From the NCBI RefSeq assembly GCF_017815515.1, contig NZ_CP072611.1, positions 3,596,001 through 3,660,000 on the forward strand: 64,000 nt of DNA, in the 5' to 3' direction. The position numbers and the translations under genes were made by a program. How positions within the stretch are numbered: the stretch's first letter is position 1; every line of letters begins with the position of its first letter. This document shows, piece after piece, positions 19,987 to 35,168 of this stretch. This DNA is from Aureimonas populi (GTDB lineage Bacteria > Pseudomonadota > Alphaproteobacteria > Rhizobiales > Rhizobiaceae). Below the pieces are notes generated by a model. It did not search any database and was not told the DNA's origin. It saw nothing but the letters and a program-made list of their open reading frames with translations.

Positions 19987-21088
19987 GCCGCGCCTTCAGC
20001 CCAGCCGCCTCATGCTGTTCGCCTCGCCGCTGGCGGCGGTGGTGGCGACGCTCATCGTCGGGGGCGTCGTCTTCACGCTTCTGGGCTATGACGGCTTCGG
20101 GGCCGTGCGGCAGATCTTCCTCGCGCCGCTCACCAACATCAACCGCTGGCAGGACCTTCTGGTGAAGGCGGCGCCGCTGGCCATCATCGCCATCGGCCTG
20201 TCCATCGGCTTCCGCGCCAATGTCTGGAACATCGGGGCCGAGGGCCAGTATGTCGTGGGCGGCCTTGCCGGCACCGGCATCGCGCTGGCCACGCTCGACC
20301 TGTCGGGCGCCTGGATCCTGCCGGCCATGGTGCTCGGCGGGATCGTGGGCGGCATGGCCTATGCGGCGGTTCCCGCCTTCCTGCGCGTGAAGCTGGGGGT
20401 CAACGAGATTCTCTCCAGCCTGATGCTGAACTACGTGGCCATCCAGCTTCTCTACTACCTGATGCGCGGCCCCTGGCGGGACCCGATGGGCTTCGGCTTC
20501 CCGCAGACGGCGATGTTCTCACTCGACCAGACGCTGCCCATCATCGTGCCGCGCACGCTCATCCATCTGGGCATTCCCCTCGCGCTGGCGCTGGCGCTGG
20601 CCGTGTGGTTCGTGATGGCGCGCACCGTGGCGGGCTTCCAGGTGCGGCTCATGGGCCTTTCCCCGCAGGCCGCGCGCTACGGCGGCTTTTCCGAGAACCG
20701 CATCGTCTGGCTCTGCCTTCTGGCGGGCGGCGGCCTGGCCGGCCTGGCCGGCATTCTGGAAGCGGCCGGCCCGTTCGGCCAGATGGTGCCCAGCTTTCCC
20801 ACCGGCTACGGCTTCACCGCCATCATCGTCGCCTTCCTGGGGCGCCTGCACCCCGTCGGCATCGTGCTGGCCAGCCTCGTCCTCGCCCTCACCTATGTGG
20901 GCGGGGAAAGCGCGCAGACCGCCATCGGCCTGCCCTCGGCGGCCATCGGCGTGTTCCAGGCCATGCTGCTCTTCTTCCTCCTCGCCTCCGACATCCTCAT
21001 CCGCTACCGCCTTGCCCGCGGCGGGCGGGATGCGGGCGGGGCGAAGGCCGGCGCCGGGGCTTCGCGCTCCGGGGAGGCAGCGGTATGA
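19970..21088 (+). CDS. Bmp-type ABC transporter permease 1
   Basis: 372 residues with about ten hydrophobic segments, of the BPD_transp_2 (ribose/nucleoside-type) permease family. Recognisable parts are the TM region ending KAAPLAIIAIGLSIGFRANVWNIGAEGQY, the VKLGVNEILSSLMLNYVA block that is typical of nucleoside permeases, and GFTAIIVAFLGRLHPVGI. It starts 17 bases inside the ATPase gene and its stop overlaps the second permease (ATGA). The C-terminal tail (GGRDAGGAKAGAGASRSGE) is low-complexity and cytoplasmic. Inner-membrane partner of the ATPase and second permease. Confidence 0.92.
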   Translation: MSLRLEPRLQPSRLMLFASPLAAVVATLIVGGVVFTLLGYDGFGAVRQIFLAPLTNINRWQDLLVKAAPLAIIAIGLSIGFRANVWNIGAEGQYVVGGLAGTGIALATLDLSGAWILPAMVLGGIVGGMAYAAVPAFLRVKLGVNEILSSLMLNYVAIQLLYYLMRGPWRDPMGFGFPQTAMFSLDQTLPIIVPRTLIHLGIPLALALALAVWFVMARTVAGFQVRLMGLSPQAARYGGFSENRIVWLCLLAGGGLAGLAGILEAAGPFGQMVPSFPTGYGFTAIIVAFLGRLHPVGIVLASLVLALTYVGGESAQTAIGLPSAAIGVFQAMLLFFLLASDILIRYRLARGGRDAGGAKAGAGASRSGEAAV

Positions 21089-22011
21089 GCCCCGAATTCG
21101 CCGTCGCCATCATCTTCGCGGTGGTCATGTCCTCCACCCCCATCCTCATCGCCGCGCTGGGCGAGCTGGTGGTGGAGAAGTCCGGCGTCCTCAACCTGGG
21201 CGTCGAGGGCATGATGCTGATCGGCGCGGTGACGGGCTTCATCGTCACCGTCTCGACCGGCTCGCCATGGCTCGGCGCGCTGGCGGCGCTGGCAGCGGGC
21301 GCGGCCGTTTCCATGATCTTCGGCTATCTGACGCTGACGCTGACGGCCAACCAGGTGGCCACGGGCCTTGCGCTCACCATTTTCGGCACCGGCGTCTCGG
21401 CGCTTCTGGGCGCGTCCTTCGTCGGGGTCACGACCTCCACGCTCGGGCCCGTCTTCCCGCGCGCGCTCGCGGCTGATCCGATATGGCGCGTTCTGTTCGG
21501 CTATTCGCCGCTCGTCTACCTGTCCTTCGCCCTGACGCTGGCGGTCTGGTGGTTCCTGAAGCACAGCCGCGCCGGGCTGGTGCTGCGCGCGGTGGGCGAA
21601 AGCGATAGCTCAGCCTATTCCATCGGTTATCCGGTTCTCTTCGTGCGTTACATGGCCGTGCTCTTCGGCGGTGCGCTGGCGGGGCTGGCGGGTGCCTTCT
21701 ACTCGCTGGTGCTCACCCCCATGTGGGCCGAGCGGCTGACGTCGGGGCGCGGCTGGATCGCCATCGCGCTGGTGGTCTTCGCAGCGTGGCGGCCGGGCCG
21801 CCTGCTGCTCGGCGCCTATCTGTTCGGCGCCGTCATCACGCTGGAGTTGCAGGCCAAGGCCGCCGGCTGGTCCGGGCTCGCGCCCGAATTCCTGACCAGC
21901 CTGCCCTATCTGGCCACCATCCTCGTCCTCGCCCTCATTTCCGGCCGCCGGCTCAGCGCCCGCACCGCCGCCCCCGCCTGCCTGGGCAAGCCCTTCCGGG
22001 CCGCTGCCTGA
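21085..22011 (+). CDS. Bmp-type ABC transporter permease 2
   Basis: 308 residues, highly hydrophobic, with the GELVVEKSGVLNLGVEGMMLIGAV motif that marks the shorter permease of nucleoside/purine ABC importers, and LTLTANQVATGLALTIFGTGVSAL in the middle. It forms the heterodimeric channel with the product of 19970-21088. The start is the ATG overlapping the upstream stop. It is followed after 28 bases by the substrate-binding protein gene, which has its own strong AAGGAG site. Confidence 0.92.
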   Translation: MSPEFAVAIIFAVVMSSTPILIAALGELVVEKSGVLNLGVEGMMLIGAVTGFIVTVSTGSPWLGALAALAAGAAVSMIFGYLTLTLTANQVATGLALTIFGTGVSALLGASFVGVTTSTLGPVFPRALAADPIWRVLFGYSPLVYLSFALTLAVWWFLKHSRAGLVLRAVGESDSSAYSIGYPVLFVRYMAVLFGGALAGLAGAFYSLVLTPMWAERLTSGRGWIAIALVVFAAWRPGRLLLGAYLFGAVITLELQAKAAGWSGLAPEFLTSLPYLATILVLALISGRRLSARTAAPACLGKPFRAAA

Positions 22012-22039
22012 TCCCGTTCCATCCCAAGGAGATCGTTCG

Positions 22040-23122
22040 ATGAGCTTCCTCAACCGCCGCATGCTGATGGCCGGCGCCGCCGCCATCCTCACCTTCACGG
22101 TCGCCGCGCCCGCCGCCGCGCAGGTCACGGACCGCCCCGTGAAGGCGGCCTTCATCTATGTCGGCCCGATCGGCGATTTCGGCTGGTCCTACGCCCACGA
22201 CCAGGCGCGCCTCTACCTGGAGGAGCAGCTCGGCGACCAGGTGGAGACGACCTATGTGGAGAGCGTGGCCGAGGGGCCGGACGCCGAGCGCGTGCTGCGC
22301 CAGCTCGCGCAGGACGGCAATGACATCATCTTCGCCACCTCCTTCGGCTTCATGAACCCGACGCTCCGTGTGGCTCAGCAGTTCCCGGACGTGAAGTTCG
22401 AGCACGCCACCGGCTACCAGACCGCCGAGAACATGGCCGCCTACAACGCGCGCTTCTACGAGGGCCGCGCGGTGCTGGGCACCATCGCCGGCATGATGTC
22501 GGAAACCGGCAAGGCCGGCTATGTCGCCTCCTTCCCGATCCCGGAAGTGGTGATGGGCATCAACGCGTTCACCCAGGCCGCCCGCGCGGTGAACCCGGAC
22601 TTCGAGACGCAGGTCGTGTGGGTGAACTCCTGGTACGACCCCGCGCGCGAGGCGCAGGCCGCCAACGCGCTGTTCGACCAGGGCGCCGACGTGATCACCC
22701 AGCACACCGATTCGCCCGGCCCGCTCCAGGCGGCCGAGGAGCGCGGCGCCATCGCCTTCGGCCAGGCCTGGGACATGCAGAGCTTCGCGCCCAACGCGCA
22801 CATGACCGCCATCGTGGACCGCTGGGGCCCCTATTACGTGCAGCGCGTGCAGGCGGTGATCGACGGCACCTGGGAGACGGGCAGCGTCTGGCTGGGCATG
22901 AAGGAGGGCGAGGTGGAGATGGCGCCCTTCAACGAGGCCATGCCGGAGGATGTGCGGGCCGCCGCCCAGAAGATCGTGGACGACACCGTCGCCGGCACCT
23001 ATCACGTCTTCACCGGACCGATCCGCGACCAGGCCGGAGAGGAGCGCGTGGCCGATGGAGAGGTCATCCCCGACGAGGAGCTGCTTTCCATGGAGTGGTA
23101 TGTGGAAGGCGTGCGCAACTAG
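22040..23122 (+). CDS. BMP-family ABC substrate-binding protein
   Basis: 360 residues. A signal peptide of about 28 residues (MSFLNRRMLMAGAAAILTF..., ending APAAAQ) precedes the Bmp/PnrA-like fold: VKAAFIYVGPIGDFGWSYAHDQ, IIFATSFGFMNPTL, KFEHATGYQTAENMA and GADVITQHTDSPGPLQAAEE. It is periplasmic, or a lipid-free secreted form since no lipobox is seen. The family binds nucleosides and purines; adjacency to xdhABC, puuD and guaD supports a purine or its breakdown product. The ribosome site AAGGAG at 22026-22031 is ideally spaced. The gene is last in the transporter unit and is followed by two hairpins. Confidence 0.93.
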   Translation: MSFLNRRMLMAGAAAILTFTVAAPAAAQVTDRPVKAAFIYVGPIGDFGWSYAHDQARLYLEEQLGDQVETTYVESVAEGPDAERVLRQLAQDGNDIIFATSFGFMNPTLRVAQQFPDVKFEHATGYQTAENMAAYNARFYEGRAVLGTIAGMMSETGKAGYVASFPIPEVVMGINAFTQAARAVNPDFETQVVWVNSWYDPAREAQAANALFDQGADVITQHTDSPGPLQAAEERGAIAFGQAWDMQSFAPNAHMTAIVDRWGPYYVQRVQAVIDGTWETGSVWLGMKEGEVEMAPFNEAMPEDVRAAAQKIVDDTVAGTYHVFTGPIRDQAGEERVADGEVIPDEELLSMEWYVEGVRN

Positions 23123-23154
23123 CCGGCCCGCGCCGGCGATTTGGCTCGACCGTG

Positions 23155-23181
23155 GTCGTCCCGGGCTCGGCCCGGGATGAC
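23155..23181. repeat. Inverted repeat of the dispersed TCCCGGG type, possible terminator
   Basis: GTCGTCCCGGG, loop CTCGG, CCCGGGATGAC: an 11-bp stem with one G-T wobble, 33 bases after the stop of the substrate-binding gene. Similar GTCATCCCGGG...CCCGGGATGAC units are scattered in many alphaproteobacterial genomes. A related stem (TCCCGGC-CTTGA-GCCGGGA) occurs at 33799-33817. It may work as an mRNA 3'-end structure. Confidence 0.6.
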
Positions 23182-23194
23182 CGGCACAAGAAAC

Positions 23195-23211
23195 GGCGCC
23201 CTTGCGGCGCC
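23195..23211 (+). terminator. Hairpin in the Bmp operon / puuD gap
   Basis: GGCGCC-CTTGC-GGCGCC, a 6-bp GC stem with a 5-base loop, 14 bases after the larger inverted repeat. No run of T follows, so it is at best a weak intrinsic terminator or a stability element. The rest of the 204-base gap (23123-23326) shows no other clear element; puuD needs its own promoter in this gap if transcription stops here. Confidence 0.4.
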
Positions 23212-23326
23212 TTGCAGGAACGCCTGCCCTCCTCACCGTCTCCTGAACGACGGAGGGCCATGACGGCACATCGGATCAACAACGGAAACGTCCGCGACAA
23301 GGGGGCGGCGTTTCGAGGCTCATCCC

Positions 23327-24580
23327 ATGTGGACCTATTTCTCCGAATGGCTTTCCTTCGGCGTGCGCTGGCTGCACGTCGTCACCGCCATCGCCTGGAT
23401 CGGCTCGTCCTTCTATTTCATCGCGCTCGATCTCGGCCTGCGCAAACCGCACGGCACCCCTCCCGAGGGCGTGGGCGGAGAGGCGTGGCAGGTGCATGGC
23501 GGGGGCTTCTACCACATCCAGAAATACATGGTCGCCCCGGCCCACATGCCCGAGGATCTGACCTGGTTCAAATGGGAGAGCTACGCGACGTGGATGTCGG
23601 GCTTCGCCCTGCTCTTCCTCGTCTATTATGTCGGCGCGGACCTTTACCTCATCGACCGCTCGGTGGCCGATTTGCCGGTCTGGGGCGCGAGCCTGATCGG
23701 CATAGGCGGCCTCGCGCTCGGCTGGGTGGTCTACGACTTCATCTGCAAGTCTCCGCTGAAGGGCAACGACACCGCTCTCCTCGCCGTCCTCTTCGTCTAT
23801 GTCGTGGCGGCAAGCTTCATCTTCTCCCAGCTCTTCTCCGGGCGCGGCGCGATGCTGCACACGGGCGCGATGATCGCGACGCTGATGACGGCCAACGTCT
23901 TCTTCATCATCATCCCCAACCAGAAGATCGTGGTGGCGGACCTGAAGGCGGGCCGCACGCCCGAGGCCCGGCTGGGGGCGGAGGCCAAGCAGCGCTCGCT
24001 GCACAACAACTACCTGACCCTGCCCGTCATCTTCCTCATGCTGTCCAACCACTACCCGCTCGCCTTCGCTACCCAATGGAACTGGGCGATCGCCGGCCTC
24101 GTACTGCTGATGGGCGCGGTGATCCGGCACTTCTTCAACACCATGCACAAGACGCACCGGAAGCTGTGGTGGTGCTGGGCCGTGGCCGGGGCGCTGTTCG
24201 CGGCCGTCATCACGCTCTCCGGCGCGCCGGGCTGGCGCGCCTCGGCGCAGAAAGAGGAAGCCGTCGTCCTCCCGCGCATCGAAGGCGACCCCGGCCGCGC
24301 GCTGATGGCCTCCACCCATTTTCCCGAGGCGGAGGGCATCGTGCTGGCCCGCTGCTCCATGTGCCACGCGCGCGCGCCGCTCTGGCCGGGCATCGGCCAC
24401 GCGCCCAAGGCCATCTTCCTCGAAACGCCGCAGGACATCGTCCACAATGCCCGGCTCATCGACGCGCAATCCGTGCGCAGCCACGCCATGCCGCCCGGCA
24501 ACATTACCGGCCTGGAGGCGCAGGAGCGGCTGACGCTCTCGCGCTGGATCGCCTCCGGCGACGGGCTCTACCGGCCATGA
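23327..24580 (+). CDS. puuD: Membrane-bound urate hydroxylase PuuD
   Basis: 417 residues. About eight membrane segments make up the DUF989 urate oxidase part (VRWLHVVTAIAWIGSSFYF, FYHIQKYMVAPAHMPEDL, WFKWESYATWMSGF). A C-terminal cytochrome c domain has the haem motif CSMCH at about 343-347 and a later MPP segment (SHAMPPGNITGLE) with the likely Met ligand. It oxidises urate to 5-hydroxyisourate in the inner membrane and passes electrons to the respiratory chain instead of making peroxide. The stop overlaps the guaD start (ATGA). It supplies the UraH substrate, and no soluble uricase is present in the window. Confidence 0.95.
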   Translation: MWTYFSEWLSFGVRWLHVVTAIAWIGSSFYFIALDLGLRKPHGTPPEGVGGEAWQVHGGGFYHIQKYMVAPAHMPEDLTWFKWESYATWMSGFALLFLVYYVGADLYLIDRSVADLPVWGASLIGIGGLALGWVVYDFICKSPLKGNDTALLAVLFVYVVAASFIFSQLFSGRGAMLHTGAMIATLMTANVFFIIIPNQKIVVADLKAGRTPEARLGAEAKQRSLHNNYLTLPVIFLMLSNHYPLAFATQWNWAIAGLVLLMGAVIRHFFNTMHKTHRKLWWCWAVAGALFAAVITLSGAPGWRASAQKEEAVVLPRIEGDPGRALMASTHFPEAEGIVLARCSMCHARAPLWPGIGHAPKAIFLETPQDIVHNARLIDAQSVRSHAMPPGNITGLEAQERLTLSRWIASGDGLYRP

Positions 24581-25956
24581 ACGGCGGCACCCTGGCCATC
24601 CGGGCGCGCATCCTCACCTTCGATGGCGACCCCCGGCTCGACCCGGCCGCCACGACCTATATCGAGGACGGGCTCGTCATCGTCCGCGAGGGCGTGGTGG
24701 AGGCGCTCGGCGAGGCGCGGGACCTCGTGCCCGCCCTGCCGCACGACTGCCGCGTGGTGGACCACCGCCCGCATCTGCTCATGCCCGGCTTCATCGACCC
24801 GCACCTGCACATGCCGCAGACGCAGGTCATCGCCTCCTACGGCACGGAACTGCTCGAATGGCTCTCGCGCTACACCTTCCCGGAGGAAAGCCGCTACGGT
24901 GACAAGTCCGTGTCGGACGCGGCGGCGCGGTTCGTCCTGTCCGAGCTTCTGGCCAACGGCACCACGACGGCGGTGTTCTTCTGCACCTCGCATCCGCAAT
25001 CCGTCGACAGCCTGATGACGGAGGCCGAGCGGCGGGGTCTTCGCATCCTGGCCGGCAAGGTGATGATGGACCGCGGCGCGCCGCCATCGCTTCTCGACAC
25101 GCCCCGGCGCGGCTATGACGAATCGAAGGCCCTGATCGAGCGCTGGCACGGGCGCGGCCGCCTGTCCTATGCCATATCGCCCCGCTTCGCCCCCACCTCC
25201 ACCGAGGCGCAGCTGGAGGCGACCGGCGCACTGGCGGCCGAATTCCCGGACATGGCGATCCAGACGCATCTCTCGGAGAACCTCGCCGAGATCGCCTATG
25301 TCCGGGAGCTTTTCCCCTGGGCGCAGGACTATCTGGCCGTCTACGAGCGCTACGGCCTGGTGCGCGAGAAGGCCCTGTTCGGCCACTGCATCCACCTGAC
25401 GGAGCGCGAGAAGGCCAGCCTTGCCGAAGCGGGCGCCAGCGCGATCTTCTGCCCCACCTCCAACCTCTTCCTGGGCTCCGGCCTGTTCGACCGCGCGGGG
25501 CTTCTGGCCGCCGGCATCCGCACCGGCATCGCCACCGATATCGGCGGCGGCACGTCCTATTCCATGCTGGCGACGGCGGGCGAGGGCTACAAGGCGCTGG
25601 CGCTGCGCCACCAGAAGCTGCCGGCCCTGCAGGCGTTTCACTGGATGACGGCCGGCAATGCCGCCGCCATCGGCCTCGGCAAGCGGATCGGCCGCATCGC
25701 GCCCGGCTTCGAGGCCGATTTCGCGCTTCTGGATTCCTCCGCCACACCCGCCATGCGCCGGCGCATGGAACGGGTGGAAACGCTGGGGGAGGAGCTGTTC
25801 CTGCTGATGACGATGGGCGACGACCGGGCTGTGGCGGCGACCTACGCCAACGGCCGGCGGGTCCATGCGCGAGGCGGCGCGGCCGCGTTGCCGCCCGTCG
25901 AGGCGCCCCCTGCCCTTGCCTCCGGCGGCGCGAACGAGAGTCCGTCCCAGCAATAG
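24577..25956 (+). CDS. guaD: Guanine deaminase
   Basis: 459 residues of the amidohydrolase superfamily. DPHLHMPQT (about residues 73-81) gives the HxH zinc ligands. TEAQLEATGALAAEFPD, QTHLSENLAEI and FGHCIHLTEREKASLAE carry further metal-binding His residues, and GTDIGGGTS-like IATDIGGGTSYSML carries the catalytic Asp. It converts guanine to xanthine, feeding XdhABC. It overlaps puuD by 4 bases, so the pair is one unit. The last 30 residues (PPVEAPPALASGGANESPSQQ region) are a disordered tail. Cytoplasmic. Confidence 0.95.
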   Translation: MNGGTLAIRARILTFDGDPRLDPAATTYIEDGLVIVREGVVEALGEARDLVPALPHDCRVVDHRPHLLMPGFIDPHLHMPQTQVIASYGTELLEWLSRYTFPEESRYGDKSVSDAAARFVLSELLANGTTTAVFFCTSHPQSVDSLMTEAERRGLRILAGKVMMDRGAPPSLLDTPRRGYDESKALIERWHGRGRLSYAISPRFAPTSTEAQLEATGALAAEFPDMAIQTHLSENLAEIAYVRELFPWAQDYLAVYERYGLVREKALFGHCIHLTEREKASLAEAGASAIFCPTSNLFLGSGLFDRAGLLAAGIRTGIATDIGGGTSYSMLATAGEGYKALALRHQKLPALQAFHWMTAGNAAAIGLGKRIGRIAPGFEADFALLDSSATPAMRRRMERVETLGEELFLLMTMGDDRAVAATYANGRRVHARGGAAALPPVEAPPALASGGANESPSQQ

Positions 25957-26091
25957 GCTGTCGAAACCTTTTCCGGCGGATGCAACTGGACAGACGCCAC
26001 GGGATTCCTATCCCTAGAGCGGGTGTGGCGACGGGCGGGAGGGACTGCTTGCGGCACAGCCGGGCCGAGAGACGAAGACGAGAGGGCATCC

Positions 26092-28125
<2,034 letters not shown>

Positions 28126-28198
28126 CCCCATTCCCCGCCGTGCCGGCCGCGCTTTTCCGCGCCGTCCGAAACCGCCGACATTTTCGAAAAGAGCCGTC

Positions 28199-31524
<3,326 letters not shown>

Positions 31525-31525
<1 letters not shown>

Positions 31526-33732
31526 TGCAAAATGCCAGCGAGGCCACGGCCGCCGCCCATCGCCCCAGCCCGCATGAGGTTCGCGAGATCGAAAGCGGGG
31601 CGCATGGCGATCCGTTCTCCCTGCTCGGCCCCCACCATCTCGGCGGGGGGATGGCCCTGCGCGTCTTCCGCCCCGGCGCGCAGAGCGCGGCGGCCATCGA
31701 CGCGGCGGGCACGGTGATCGCCAAGCTGGAGCCGCTTGGCGATCAGGGCTTCTTCTCCGGCGCGCTGCCGCAGGGCACAAGCGAATATCGCCTGCGCTAC
31801 ACCCATGATTCGGTGACATGGGAGGAGGAGGATCCCTACCGCTTCGGCTGGATCCTCTCCGATCTCGACGCCTATCTCCTGGCGGAAGGAAAGCACTACA
31901 AGCTTTATGAAAAGCTGGGCGCCCATCCGAGGACCATGGAGGGGGTGGAGGGCGTCGCCTTCGCCGTCTGGGCGCCGAACGCCCGGCGCGTTTCGGTGGT
32001 CGGCAATTTCAACGCCTGGGACGGCCGCCGCCACGTGATGCGCAAGCGGCACGAAACAGGCATGTTCGAGCTGTTCGTGCCCGGCATCGGGCGCGGGGAG
32101 GTCTACAAATTCGAGGTGGTCGGCCCGCATGGCGACGTGCAGCCGCTCAAGCAGGACCCGGTCGGCCTGCGCCAGGAGCTGGCGCCTTCCACCGCCTCCG
32201 TCGTGGACGGGCTCGTCTCCCACGAATGGGGCGACGAGGCCTTCCGTGCCAAGGGGCAGGGCTGGCAGGATACGTCCAGCCCTGTGACGATCTACGAAGT
32301 GCATCTCGGTTCATGGCGGCGCGGGCAGGACAACGCCTTCCTCACCTACGACGAGATCGCCGCCGAGCTGGTCCCCTATGTCAAGGAAATGGGCTTCACC
32401 CATGTGGAGCTTCTGCCGGTGTCCGAGCACCCGTTCTACGGCTCCTGGGGCTACCAGCCCATCGGCCTTTTCGCGCCCACGGCGCGGCATGGCGACCCGG
32501 CCGGTTTCGCGCGCCTCGTGGATGCGCTCCATCAGGCCGATATCGGCGTGATCCTGGATTGGGTGCCGGGCCATTTCCCGACGGACGTCCATGGCCTCGG
32601 CCGTTTCGACGGAACCGCGCTGTACGAGCACCCGGACCCCCGGCGCGGCTTCCACAAGGACTGGAACACGCTGATCTACGATTACGGGCGCACGGAGGTG
32701 AGGAACTTCCTCGTCGCCAACGGTCTCTACTGGCTCGACCGTTTCCATGTGGACGCGCTGCGCGTGGATGCGGTCGCCTCCATGCTCTATCTCGACTATT
32801 CGCGAAACCACGGCGAATGGGAGCCCAACATCCACGGGGGCCGCGAGAATCTGGAGGCCATCGCCTTCCTGAAGGAGACGAACGAGCGCGCTGGCGAATA
32901 CTACCCGGCCGCCTCCACCCACGCCGAGGAATCCACCTCCTTCCCCAACGTCTCGCGCCCCACCTATGCCGGCGGGCTGGGGTTCCATTTCAAGTGGAAC
33001 ATGGGCTGGATGCACGACACGCTGCACTTCATGCAGGAGGACCCGATCAACCGGAAATACCACCTGCACCACATGACCTTCGGCATGGTCTATGCCTATT
33101 CGGAAAACTTCATCCTGCCGCTTTCCCACGACGAGGTCGTCTACGGAAAGGGCTCGATCCTCGGCAAGATGCCGGGCGACTGGTGGCAGAAATTCGCCAA
33201 TCTGCGCGCCTATTACGGGTTCATGTGGACCCATCCCGGCAAAAAGCTGCTCTTCATGGGCGGCGAGTTCGGGCAGAGCGCGGAGTGGAACCACGACCAG
33301 TCGCTCGACTGGCATCTGCTCGACCATGCCGAGCACAAGGGCGCGCAGCGCCTCGTGCGCGACCTCAACACGCTCTATCGCGGCACGCCCGCGTTGCACC
33401 AGCTCGACTGCGACCCGAACGGCTTCGAATGGGTGGACACCTCCGATGCCGACCAGTCGATCCTCTCCTTCCTGCGCAAGGATGCGGACGGCAACCCGGT
33501 GCTGGTCGTCAGCAACTTCACGCCCAACGTCCATCACGGCTACCGCGTCGGCGTTCCGCGCGGTGGTTTCTGGCGCGAGGCGATGAATACGGACGCGGAT
33601 ATCTACGGCGGCTCGAATGTGGGGAACATGGGCGGACGCGAGGCCGAGGAGACCCATGCGAACGGCCGGCCCTACTCCCTGCCCCTCACCATCCCGCCTC
33701 TGGCGACCATGGTGTTCGTGCCGGAGGGCTGA
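31525..33732 (+). CDS. glgB: 1,4-alpha-glucan branching enzyme
   Basis: 735 residues, the long form with two N-terminal beta-sandwich domains ([21 protein letters not shown], then [22 protein letters not shown] at 140-165). The barrel carries [16 protein letters not shown] (nucleophile Asp near 412), AEESTSFP (acid/base Glu near 467) and [11 protein letters not shown] (near 533). It adds alpha-1,6 branches to the glucan made by GlgE. The ATG at 31525 overlaps the stop of treS-mak. It is convergent with ureG; the 141-base gap holds a dyad repeat. Confidence 0.96.
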
Positions 33733-33798
33733 GAGCGCTCCCGGAACGGCTCGATTGGGGCGGAGCCGCTTCCTTCCCGAACCTTCCTGACGGCGCAA

Positions 33799-33817
33799 TC
33801 CCGGCCTTGAGCCGGGA
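33799..33817. terminator. Hairpin between convergent glgB and ureG
   Basis: TCCCGGC-CTTGA-GCCGGGA, a perfect 7-bp stem with a 5-base loop, in the 141-base gap between the glgB and ureG stops. A second, imperfect GGCC-rich dyad follows at about 33841-33860. Symmetry would let it serve both transcripts. No T-run follows on either strand. It is related in sequence to the dyad at 23155-23181, so it may instead be a dispersed repeat. Confidence 0.45.
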
Positions 33818-33873
33818 CGGCTGCTGAGCCGGCGTGCGGGCGGCCCTGGCTCGAGGCCGGGAGCCCGCTTCGC

Positions 33874-34506
33874 TCAAGCGGCCCGGTCGAACGACGGCAA
33901 CCCGCCCGTTTCCAGCAGGAACCGCAGCACCACGTCGAGGCCCTGGCTGCGCGAAAGGTCGGTGAAGACGGTCGGGCGACCTTGCCGGCCCTTTTCGGCA
34001 TCCCGCTCCATGCGCGTCAGGTCGGCCCCGACATAGGGCGCAAGGTCCGTCTTGTTGACGATGAGAAGGTCCGAGCGGGTGATGGCCGGCCCGCCCTTGC
34101 GCGGGATATCGTCACCCTGGCAGACCGAGATCACGTAGAGGGACAGGTCGACGAGGTCCGGCGAGAAGGTTGCGGCCAGATTGTCGCCGCCCGATTCCAC
34201 CAGCACGAGGTCGAGCCCGGGATGGCGCGCGTTCAGCCGCGCTATGGCCGACAGGTTGATGGAAGCGTCTTCCCGGATCGCCGTGTGCGGGCAGCCACCC
34301 GTCTCCACGCCCTCGATGCGGTCGGCCGGCAGGGCCTGCCGGCGCACCAGCGCCTCGGCGTCCTCCACCGTATAGATATCGTTGGTCACGACGCCGATGG
34401 ACCAGCGCTCGCGCGCCGCCACGCAAAGCTTTTCCACAAGCGTCGTCTTGCCGGAGCCGACGGGGCCGCCGATGCCGACGCGAAGGGGACCGTGCCTGTT
34501 CGTCAT
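33874..34506 (-). CDS. ureG: Urease accessory GTPase UreG
   Basis: 210 residues; SIMIBI-class GTPase that delivers nickel to apo-urease with UreE, UreF and UreD. The P-loop GPVGSGKT is at 14-21, [13 protein letters not shown] follows, [11 protein letters not shown] carries the nickel-binding CPH, and [15 protein letters not shown] and [15 protein letters not shown] complete the G motifs. It is the last gene of the minus-strand unit ureC-mliC-ureE-ureF-ureG and overlaps ureF by 4 bases. It has no His-rich N-terminal extension; the histidine store is on UreE instead. Confidence 0.96.
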   Translation of the reverse strand: MTNRHGPLRVGIGGPVGSGKTTLVEKLCVAARERWSIGVVTNDIYTVEDAEALVRRQALPADRIEGVETGGCPHTAIREDASINLSAIARLNARHPGLDLVLVESGGDNLAATFSPDLVDLSLYVISVCQGDDIPRKGGPAITRSDLLIVNKTDLAPYVGADLTRMERDAEKGRQGRPTVFTDLSRSQGLDVVLRFLLETGGLPSFDRAA

Positions 34507-35168
34507 GTGCGGAAAAGCCTCACCGGAAGGGATTCGTGCCGCATGGCGGCGATGTCGGACAGGATCGCCGATGAGCCGAGATCGTCAAGGGTGCTCATGC
34601 CGGCGCGGTGCGCCGCCCCGGCAATAACGGGCTCCAGCCGCTTCATCACCGCCACCGCCTCGCTCTGGCCGAGCGGCACGAGGCGCACCGCCGCCGAGAC
34701 GAGATTGGCCGCGAACGCATGGGCGTAAGCGGCGAGGATGTCGCCCTCACGCGCGCCGGACGCCGCCGCCCGCTCGGCCACCGCCAGCGGATAGGGCCTC
34801 GGCGCACCCGCCGCGCCCCAGGGCAGGCTCGCGCGGCCGAAGGCCTCGCCCAGCGCGCGCGTCTCCTCCCGCCGCTCCGCCGAGCCGGAAAGGGCCAGCG
34901 CCAGTTCCGCCAGTTCATCCAGCCCGGCTGCGTCCCGCGCCTCGGCCCGGCGCATCCCTTCGGCGAGAAGCACGAGATCGTTCCAGCCGCTGCCCTCGAG
35001 AACGAGCGTCTCGACCCAGTCGAACAGCGCCCCGGCGCTCGTTACCCGCCCTTGCGCGACGGCCGCTTCCAAACCGTGAGAATAGGCGAAGGCGCCGACC
35101 GGAAAGGCTGGGGAGAACCATGTGAGCAAGGTGAGAAGGCCGGGCGCGCCCTCCCCCTCAATGGTCAT
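34503..35168 (-). CDS. ureF: Urease accessory protein UreF
   Basis: 221 residues; all-helical protein that, with UreD and UreG, forms the activation complex on apo-urease. The N-terminal [21 protein letters not shown] is the family signature and [14 protein letters not shown] follows. Two in-frame ATGs are possible: 35168 ([10 protein letters not shown], used here, overlapping the ureE stop by 11 bases) and 35183 (five residues longer). Neither has a clearly better ribosome site. The stop overlaps the ureG start. Confidence 0.93.
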   Translation of the reverse strand: MTIEGEGAPGLLTLLTWFSPAFPVGAFAYSHGLEAAVAQGRVTSAGALFDWVETLVLEGSGWNDLVLLAEGMRRAEARDAAGLDELAELALALSGSAERREETRALGEAFGRASLPWGAAGAPRPYPLAVAERAAASGAREGDILAAYAHAFAANLVSAAVRLVPLGQSEAVAVMKRLEPVIAGAAHRAGMSTLDDLGSSAILSDIAAMRHESLPVRLFRT

